DNA of 64,000 nucleotides from Apoda limacodes (lineage: Eukaryota; Arthropoda; Insecta; Lepidoptera; Limacodidae), in contig OX291548.1 in assembly GCA_946406115.1 (NCBI GenBank), forward strand, positions 7,862,373-7,926,372. Direction: 5' to 3'. Shown here in pieces: positions 12,380 to 19,974 of the stretch. Under the pieces are notes generated by a model. It did not search any database. It was given only the letters and a program-made list of their open reading frames with translations, and had not been told where the DNA came from. Numbering within the stretch: the stretch's first letter is position 1; every line of letters begins with the position of its first letter. A program made the position numbers and the translations under genes.

Positions 12380-12444
12380 AATGCCCATGGGCATTGCCAG
12401 CTTTTGGATTAGGGGGGGGGGGGGCAGACTTGGATAGGGGGGGG
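12380..12444. other. palindrome followed by two G-tracts
   Basis: A 16 bp perfect palindrome 'aatgcccatgggcatt' (12380-12395) is followed by 13 consecutive G (12412-12424) and 8 consecutive G (12437-12444). Either G-tract could contribute to a quadruplex or be prone to slippage and assembly error. Confidence 0.85.
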
Positions 12445-12921
12445 CAGCCCTGATAGACAATGTCATTTTAATATAGTAAATATAGTAAAATTTATATTTT
12501 GCTAGTTATAGGCTGCCAAAGTTAAAAAAATTGTACCTCTAACTTTTAAGCCGCGTGATCTTAAATTCTGAAAAAAATTACGAAATACTAATAAAAATTG
12601 TTTTTGGACAATTTAATTTTTATATTTTCAAAATAGGTTTTATGGTTTATAGATATTTTGCAAATAGTGCACGGTTCCACAGATTGAACCCTTGAATGAT
12701 TGCAACCCTTCTGCGTTATACACCCCACGTCATGCCATAATCCACCACATAGGTCAGCCTAATGCATATAAGCGGACGTTATCGAGCTAGTGGCCCCTCT
12801 ACTGTCAAAGTTTTCAAGCCCTACCCTTATGGTCTATGACTTGGCTTAACGTCACATGACAAACAGCCAGGACCAACGGCTTTCACGCACTCTACGAAAC
12901 ACGGAGGAGCTCAGAAAATTG

Positions 12922-12965
12922 TGCCACTAGGCGGTCACCCAATCAAGTAGTGACCACGCCCGACG
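12922..12965. repeat. 'ggcggtcaccca' repeat fragment
   Basis: 'gccactaggcggtcaccca' and 'gtgaccacgcccgacg' match similar text at 48030-48090 ('gggcacccatccaat', 'gaccacggccaacg') and 56650-56680 ('gccgctaagcggtcaccca'). This suggests an old repeat family. The copy directly abuts the DNA element at 12965. Confidence 0.4.
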
Positions 12966-13525
12966 TTTCACACGACGACTATTCGATACGATGTTTTCGA
13001 TACGGCCGTTTACGCGGTGCGAGGTTCATTCGGTTTTTTCACGTATGCAGACTTCCCGTATACGTGGCTGCCGTTCACACAGCGTCTATTCGATACGCTT
13101 TGCCAGCAGCCACACCGCCAGTCGTTGAGAGCACGCCATTTTTTATAGTTGTCTAATGATTTATACCATATTATGGGTATATACTCGATAGGCGTGATAA
13201 ACAACTCGATCGTAATCGGCAATCCACTTCGCCAAAGACATCACAAACACTGTTGCCTGCTGCCTGTCCCCGCGCGAGTCTCGTATGCGAGAAACCAGTT
13301 TGTCCGTGTGAACGAATCAACGTAAACATAAGCGCCACTGAGCATCGCATTCGATAAAATCGTTTCGAGAATCTCGCGTTCCTAGTGGCAAAATCGAATA
13401 CGAGATTTTCTCGCAAAGATGCCGTGTGAACGATTTTCAGAGTTGCCATACAAATTTTGTTGTCACTACGATATTCGATAAAATCTAGTATACGGTATGC
13501 GAGAAAAATTGCGCCGTGTGAACGT
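12965..13525. mobile_element. putative non-autonomous DNA element with repeated TTCACACGGCG motifs
   Basis: The block is far less AT-rich than its surroundings and holds five copies of one motif. Two are forward, 'tttcacacgacg' at 12966 and 'gttcacacagcg' at 13073; both are followed by a 'ctattcgatacg' phrase. Three are inverted, 'ccgtgtgaacg' near 13304, 13421 and 13514. The outermost pair (CGTTTCACACGACG and CGCCGTGTGAACG) act like short terminal inverted repeats. Related inner phrases such as 'cgaatacgagattttctcgc' and 'gataaaatcgtttcgagaat' also face both ways. There is no transposase; frames at 12950-13449 are shadows. A fold-back or MITE-like element is my inference. Confidence 0.5.
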
Positions 13526-13744
13526 AGCCAAACTTCGCATATCGTTTCCGTAAGACAAATGTCACTAGGCCACGATCTCCTTGATTGGAACTCTTATTAT
13601 AGTTTTTAATTTTTTGCCTGATACAGCCTCCGCAACGTTTTTACATATTTACAATTCATAAATGTTTTTCGATATAATAAAATGTAGTTGATTTTATCCT
13701 TAGCATGTTTATATTGAATTATTAAAAAAACTAATTAATTTTCA

Positions 13745-13802
13745 AAGTAGGTCGATGTCCAGCAGCGGACTTCTAGCGGTTGATATTATCATGATGATTA
13801 TT
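13745..13802. repeat. fragment of a 'gtccagcagcggac' interspersed repeat
   Basis: 'gtaggtcgatgtccagcagc' followed by a (ATGATT)-like tail resembles the end of a common lepidopteran repeat. Related text occurs in opposite orientation at 24950, and at 36985 and 55965. Confidence 0.35.
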
Positions 13803-13870
13803 ATATACAGTTAGGTTTAGAATTTTTAAAAATGGCAGTCACGTATCAATTAATTAAAAAATGTCAAAGT

Positions 13871-14325
13871 CTCGGCTCCTTGGCTTAATGGCTGAATCGA
13901 GGGGCCGGGGTTCGATTCCCACACAAAACAAATATATAGTAATGAACATTTGTGTTTGTTTTGAGACTGGGTGTTTTATATTAACTACCGGTAACTACTT
14001 TCTGATAGTTTTGCACAAATGAAGCAGTTAGACTTTAAGCACTGACCACAACTAGCGCAATCAGCGATATTATTTCTGCACACCTGGAACTGCATAGTTC
14101 AGATAAAATAATGATTAATTACCAAAGGTTTAGATTCTCGTAACTGCTATGAACAACTTTGTCAACGTTTAAACACAACGAACACTCGTAATGAACTCGT
14201 AATGAAATAATATCTATGTATTTACAATATATTTGTATCCGTTGTCTGGTATCCGTAGTGCAATTCTACGGAAAGCGCAGTTCTTTGCCTCGTTTGGGAC
14301 CAGACTGCGCTGTGTGTATTAAAAA
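13871..14325 (+). repeat. SINE S1 split by about 220 bp of other sequence
   Basis: The head has A box 'tggcttaatgg' and B box 'ggttcgattcc', then 'aacatttgtgtttgttttga' and 'gactgggtgtttt' up to about 13985. The S1 3' part resumes at about 14230 ('ccgttgtctggtatccgtag', 'gggaccagactgcgctg') to 14325. The DNA between is not S1, so the copy carries an insertion or is two copies side by side. Confidence 0.6.
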
Positions 14326-14408
14326 AATAATTGTAATGACACCTTCACAAAATTTTGAAAAACACAGCATTTAAATGTTCCTAAGTTCGTAGACAGGTCT
14401 AAGAAGGT

Positions 14409-14590
14409 TTTCTGCAAGGACTACAGTATGGAGTTCTTCAAGAAATAAGTAATTAGATTTCTGAAGGGTCGGCAACGCGCAAGTGATACCTCTGGTGTTG
14501 CAAGCGTCCATAGGCTACGGTGACCGCTTACCATGAGGCGGACCGCAAGCTTGTTTGCCACCTTAGTGGTATTAAAAAAAAAAAAAAAGA
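14409..14590 (+). mobile_element. LINE family A, short 3' fragment
   Basis: From 'aaggttttctgcaaggacta' to a poly(A) run at about 14574-14588, this matches 22302-22482 of the long copy: the last 36 codons of the reverse-transcriptase ORF, the 3' UTR and the tail. An in-frame stop (AAA to TAA, at 'caagaaataagt') is a point difference. It is 5'-truncated, the typical result of target-primed reverse transcription. Confidence 0.9.
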
Positions 14591-14639
14591 GAAAGAAATT
14601 GCATAAGTTACAAAAAAAAACTGTAACATTAACACCAAA

Positions 14640-15060
14640 TATCGTTGAATACCAAAGAAGGTGAAGTGGTCCATTCTTCTCGCTCATTAAGCCGAAAAGA
14701 CTCAGAGAATGCCAGATAAGTCGTACCTGGCAAGATAAATCATTTTTAGTGTCCCGTATGGAACGCCGGCGCCGACCGCAAAACTTCCTACAATGGCCAA
14801 TAAACACGCCATAAATATGAAAGACCGCACTAAAAATGCTATTATTATTTGCTAAATGTCCACCTTTTGTTAAACGTACCGTCTTAATGAAGTTGTCAAA
14901 TATTTCGCATTTTACCATCGTAAGTGTACGTCAACGGGTTAACTGTCGTAATATGGCCGTAACTTTTACGATGTAGTAAAAATCGACGTTCAAATTGAAG
15001 CAAAGGCTTCGCCCGTCGTTGGTTCTGTAAGACAAGACACGCTAATTACCTTGTTGTTTG
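14640..15060 (-). other. AT-poor block with an exon-like segment (14727-14829)
   Basis: On the minus strand, a 103 bp segment runs from a possible acceptor ('gcatttttag', ending at 14830) to a good donor (CAG|GTACGA, exon end at 14727). It encodes MACLLAIVGSFAVGAGVPYG after a few hydrophobic residues, which resembles a secretion signal. No neighbouring exon, start context or homolog was recognised. The block also has GC-rich phrases such as 'acgccggcgccgaccgc'. It could equally be repeat-derived or regulatory. Confidence 0.15.
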
Positions 15061-15234
15061 ACTTAGAGATTTTTATATCCACTTTTGCTTTTGTTTATGA
15101 GGATAGTCTATTCAACAGGTCTGTATTTTTAATGAGGTAGTATTTACCATTTTGATATAGCAATTACATTTTTTAAATTATAATTTTTATTTTCAACTCA
15201 AGCTTCTGTTAGACAAATCTTACGGAATCCTTCC

Positions 15235-15470
15235 TACTAATATTATAAAATGAAAATGGATAGATGGATGGATTGGGATGAAACTTGGTACACACATAGT
15301 TTAGTTTCTGGAATATGATGATATTATATCCCAAAAAATGCAAAAGTTCTCACAGGAATAATTATAGTCGAGTTTAAACGAACTATAGCTACAGCTATAG
15401 CAAACTTCATTAGTATAATTAAGTAGTTAAAATAAAAATTACACGAGTATAACCAAATTTAGGGCGGGCT
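15235..15470 (-). repeat. R1 interspersed repeat
   Basis: In reverse it reads 'cccgccctaaatttggttat', 'gctatagctgtagctatagt', 'tcgtttaaactcgactata' and finally 'tttcatcccaatccatcc' with the 'taatattag' end. A CA-poor central stretch is diverged. Confidence 0.6.
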
Positions 15471-17221
15471 TTGACTGACTAACTGATTGACAAATCAACG
15501 CACAGCCTAAAACGATCCGTGAAACAGCATGTAATAGCACTAAATATTTATTTTTCTTTTTATATTTGCAATTTTTGTAAATATATATATATATATATAT
15601 ATGTATACCTTCTACCGAATATATTCGGTTTTAGGCAAAAAGTAAGGAAGAAGGTATTTTGCGTACCACCTTAATTTGCATCATACAGCCATCATAGTCG
15701 TAACGGTAGGTAATGGGTGTATATTTATGCGTACATATAAATATGATTTAAATCTTTAATCTTTAACGAGATCCTTTGTGATATTTTGCATATTATTACC
15801 GCTCCCTTGAATACTTTCTTTTCAAATAAATTGCAATTTCGCGACTGCCCGACCGTTATTAGTATTTTCTATAGTTGCTAAGGTGTTCCACCCTCCAATA
15901 AATCTTGTCTAATTTGTGTGTAATTACAGGACTTGTAACAAGGAGTGCGTACCAGCGGGGAGTGCTGGGCACGTGCCTACGCGTACTGTCTAGTGGCTTT
16001 TATATCTAAAGGGTGTATACAATGGCTATTTATTACTGAAATATCAACTTTAAATCTTTTAGTAAAGGCTTGATTTTACTTTAAAATGACTAGGAATATA
16101 TTTTAACTATGTTTTTAAAAAAATATATAACAAAGTTGATAGTTAAAACAACTATCCAAGGTAGAATTTTCTACAACATTTGTGTTGACTTAACGCACCT
16201 ATAAGCCAACGTGCCAAATAGCTTAAGTTAAATTTAGACCAAATGTTTTTGACCCTGCCGAGCTATAGATAATTTTAATAAAGAATTCAGAGGGGTGCAC
16301 AATTCAAGTCAAATTAAAGTTGCGTTATTATTTCTAAACCCTTACATTCGCAGCGGGAGGACACATGAAATTTCTTTGTATATCTTTTTTATTAATTGCA
16401 GCACTCTTAATCACAAGGGCCTATTTTTAATTACTAAAATTAATTATGACATAAACATATGCCTTAGTTATAATTTTTGCGACACCGTCCCTGAAATAAA
16501 TTAAAAGATTTTACTTTGGTTGATTGATGGTCCAGGCAAAACTGTTGTGTTATTTTGTAGCCAGATGGGGTCGCTATTTTGTACTTGTATTTTTCGTCTC
16601 CCTGTAATTAGTAAAGTCGGCTTGGTATAATAAATAAATACGCACGAGTTGCAATTGTTATTTGAGTCGCACATATAAATCTGTGTCATACCCTGTGCAT
16701 TCGTGCCGAAACTATACAGTGTGAATGGCACTCATTTCTCGATTTCAATCGAATTCATCTTTTGTAACATCATAGCGTAGAGCTGAAATTTGAATTCCAT
16801 TTATATCACATACCCTGCTGTCACAACCCCAAAAAAGTCGTTTCGAGTGTCGATACGAACTGTGGACCATTTATGAGCTTGATTGAAAATTTTGCAATCA
16901 ACAGGGGGAGATAAATGATGAAATTATTCTTATATATTTTTCCCTCAGACTTGTAGAGGTTATTCTATTATAATGACCCTTCGGAATAGGAAATTTACGG
17001 GGGATTTAAGATTGTAATCGTGGGCCACTCGGTTGTTCAAAGTGATTATTGTGGAGATAAGACCCCGAGCGGAGTGTCGTCCCACGCATCGTGCTCCGCG
17101 CCCGTGTGTGTTAGGATTGTATTCCTATCTACCTTCACTGAGTCCTTTGTAGCCAAATCAGTATGCAGCAATACTTTACAATCCATATTTTTATGAACAT
17201 CTAGGTTTTAGATGTCTGTTT
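15471..17221. other. gene-free DNA with AT repeat and palindrome
   Basis: An (AT)n microsatellite lies at 15579-15602 and a 16 bp perfect palindrome 'accgaatatattcggt' at 15614-15629. Otherwise AT-rich, with a GC-richer patch at about 17050-17115. No gene was recognised. Confidence 0.5.
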
Positions 17222-17370
17222 TCGGCTCTGTGGCTCAGTGGGTAATGAACTGCCTGCTGAATTGATGGGCGTGGGTTTGGTTCATGCACAGGACACACAT
17301 TTATATGTTGAACATTTGTATGTCTCAAGTCTGGGTATTCCATGAGTATAATATTAATATAACTGATTTA
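17222..17370 (+). repeat. SINE S1 5' half
   Basis: A near-perfect tRNA-like head 'ggctctgtggctcagtggg' (A box) and 'tgctgaattgatgggcgtg' precede a mutated B box ('gggtttggttcatg'). The S1 body 'gaacatttgtatgtctcaag' and 'tctgggtattcc' follows. The 3' half is absent. Confidence 0.65.
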
Positions 17371-17580
17371 AAGAGAATCGTATCTTTTTCTCTTTGCATG
17401 AGAATTAGACATTTCATTGTAGACTGTCTGTCAGGATCATGCATGACCTTAGTTAACATATTAAAAAAAACTGACTAACATTGTTTTTAGTAAATGATAA
17501 CTGATTAATACTGTTAACAATAAATAAACGATATTTTGTCTGAACGAAACAAGTTCAAATACAAAACAAGTAAGGGTAGC

Positions 17581-17811
17581 TCAGATACACGATACCAATA
17601 CCTTCTCACGAAGAACTTTAACAGGAATATCAATATTATTATTCAATTTGAATTGCATGACGTTGAACGTAGCTGTTGTTTTATAGCTAGTGTATTGGCT
17701 TGTTGAATATGAAAGTACACCTTCACAATATCGAAGTTTTACGACTTTAAAAGAATCAGTCACAACGTCAGACGTCGAATTGTACAGGTTTTGCGTATAA
17801 ATTGATTTAAA
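17581..17811 (-). other. open frame of about 76 codons, unrecognised
   Basis: The frame runs from about 17811 down to a stop at 17581 with a Ser/Thr-rich protein-like composition, for example VVKLRYCEGVLSYSTSQYTS then YKTTATFNVMQFKLNNNIDI. Most chance frames here are rich in Phe, Tyr, Asn, Ile and Lys, so this one stands out slightly. There is no start in good context, no splice evidence and no family I can name. Confidence 0.15.
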
Positions 17812-18243
17812 TTACGGGTTAAAATTAGACTAGATTTTTCTTGCGGTTTCGTTTGCGCATCATTTAGTCGATTTTTCTGTACCGTCAGTTCAGTTCAGGG
17901 GTCTACGAGTATACCAAAAATCAAGCCAAGCTCATTGCTTCTTTGAAAAAGCTTTGCCAAAAATTGAGAATCAGAGCTAAAATTATATGAGTAATATAAA
18001 AGTTTTGTTGCTTTGAATAAATAAAAAATATTGTAAAAATAAAATTCTGAATCGATTAGCTTTATTTTGATAACATAAATGAATGTATCCACACGATACG
18101 TCAACATTTAGATTTTATTTAAAGTATTTTTCTTATTGGAGTTTCTTTGAAAGATATGATCAGAATAAAATAGATCCCACCAAGAATTGATGTCACTGAC
18201 ATAGCCTGCAGAATAAGCTACCTGAAGTGGCTGGACATATTTT

Positions 18244-18365
18244 TTAACCAACTTTAAAAAAGGAGGAGGTTCTATGTTCGATGGGTGTATTTTTTTATTT
18301 AATTGTGAACCGATTTCTTAATTTTTTTTTGACATGAGAAACATATAACAAAATATCAGGTTGAC
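18244..18365. repeat. interspersed repeat with 'aaaaaaggaggagg' end
   Basis: 'ttttttaaccaactttaaaa' plus 'aaggaggagg' matches the start of the repeat at 4015. The remainder is T-rich. It is immediately followed by LINE-A debris. Confidence 0.5.
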
Positions 18366-18397
18366 CCTATATGTCCTTAGAAAAACCTAAGCAGGGA

Positions 18398-18548
18398 GTC
18401 CGTTTTACAACCTAAGCGTTTGCGGAAGGAAGTTCCTTTGAAACCGCATTGTACGTGACCATTTAGGTTCTAGGGTGTGAGGATGAATTTCTTGCCGATG
18501 GCGAACGGTGCGATGATAGAAAGTTGCCGTGGGCGACATTTTGAACAG
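18398..18548 (-). mobile_element. LINE family A internal fragment
   Basis: The minus strand corresponds to about 22130-22290 of the long copy, the part encoding EELFEMMPTATFYHRTARHR and RTVRFQRNFLP. It lacks the 3' UTR and the tail, so it is a relic broken at both ends. Many substitutions indicate age. Confidence 0.75.
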
Positions 18549-19165
18549 CACTCGTTAGAATTACCCTAAGTGTCTTTTATTGTTTTTGTTTATTTAAGCA
18601 TGAATATTATGCTTATTACAACATCTACGATAAGTATGTTAATTACTGTACAAATAAGTTAATTACTGCAAAGTGTAGCTAGTTTTTAATTAACTCGTTT
18701 GATAACGTAATCTCTTAAGTGACACATCTTCAATTTAATTTAATAGTACATATCTTCTTGAAGTTATGCTTTTGCTGTACATTTACAAAACTAGAACGTA
18801 TTTAAGTCGACAGATACTGTAATTTGTTTGTTCACTGGGAGATTCCTTTCATTATGCGTTCGTGCTCTATAAAATATGCATTTCAAATGAGAAAAATGTG
18901 TCGCTGTATCGCGAAAGAGCTTCTAAAATGCAAAAACACGTATCTCAACAATTCTTGGTGGAATTTTATTCTTAAATATCGAAACTTTAAAGTTTATATT
19001 TAATCAAAATTTAGTGGTCTTTAAGGTTTTTAGTTGGTAAAGAATCATAATCTCAGGTTCTCGGGTTATTTATACATGTGCGACTACTCACATTACTTTT
19101 TTTTTAATAAAGTTGCACTAAAAAGAAACACATCAATATTAAAATAAAGGTAAGGTTTTTGAAAA
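18549..19165. other. gene-free AT-rich DNA
   Basis: Nothing recognised. Confidence 0.5.
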
Positions 19166-19174
19166 TTATAAATT

Positions 19175-19465
19175 GTGCTAGTGGCTCCGCCCGCTCTTTA
19201 TTCGGTTATCGCGGTGGAATTTCCTCGTCAACTCTTAATCATTCAAATGAAGTTTGCTATAGCTGTAGCTTTAGTTCGTTTTAGCTTGGTTATAGTTTTT
19301 TGTCTGGAAACTTTTGAATTTATCGGGATTAAAACTATCTTATATCCTTCCCCGGGACTCAAACTATCTCCATACCAAATTTCATCTAAATCGGTTCAGC
19401 GCCTTAAGCATGAAGAGCTAACAGACAGAAAGACAGAGTTATTCTCGCAGTTTTTAATACTAGAC
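19175..19465 (+). repeat. R1 interspersed repeat
   Basis: Full phrase order: 'tagtggctccgcccgctc', 'ttcggttatcgcggtgga', 'gctatagctgtagctttagt', 'tcgttttagcttggttatag', 'ctaaatcggttcagcgcc', 'acagacagaaagacagag'. The frame at 19175-19468 is a shadow. Confidence 0.7.
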
Positions 19466-19725
19466 TAGATTTCGCCAGTGGCTCCACCCGTTCTGAATTT
19501 CGTTATCAGCGTGGGATTCTTACGTCAACCTTAATTTAAACGAATGAAGTTTGCTGTAGCTGTAGCTATAGTTCGTTTTAATTTCTGGTATAAAAAGTAG
19601 ACTTTCTCCTATTCCAGGACCTAACTTATATGTGTGCGAAGTTTCATCCTGATCCGTCCAGTGGTTGAAGCGTTATTGAGTAACAAACATCTAAACTTTT
19701 ACATACATAATATTAGTAGGTATGG
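19466..19725 (+). repeat. R1 interspersed repeat, second copy in tandem
   Basis: It starts straight after the previous copy with 'agatttcgccagtggctcca' and runs to 'catctaaacttttacat' and 'aatattagtaggta'. The two copies differ in their 3' halves ('cggttcagcgcc' against 'ccagtggttgaagcg'), so they are different subfamilies placed end to end rather than a simple duplication. Confidence 0.7.
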
Positions 19726-19974
19726 ATTTCAATAAAATTGTAATTGTGTTAATACCTAATATTTTAATTTTGGCCATAAGCACGATGAGCCATTCGTCCT
19801 AGCTATTGTCACATGACAGCTGTCGTTGAGCTAGGCCAAAAGCCTTATAGGTGGTTTAAAAACTCCGACAGTCAAGTAGGTATACTTCACCACCACACAG
19901 TTTGATGAGCCAGCTAAAAACTTACTTTAGTTTTATATTAATACCTATATTATAACCTATTTGGTTTAATTAAA

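Noticed and set aside
12950..13449. Overlapping frames of 68-92 codons on both strands
   Set aside because: They lie in a GC-richer element built from repeated motifs, have no domain, and read across the repeats.
14421..14918. 165-codon minus-strand open frame
   Set aside because: Its C-terminal half is the antisense of the LINE A fragment at 14409-14590, including a phenylalanine run from the A-tail. Only the part above 14640 is considered further.
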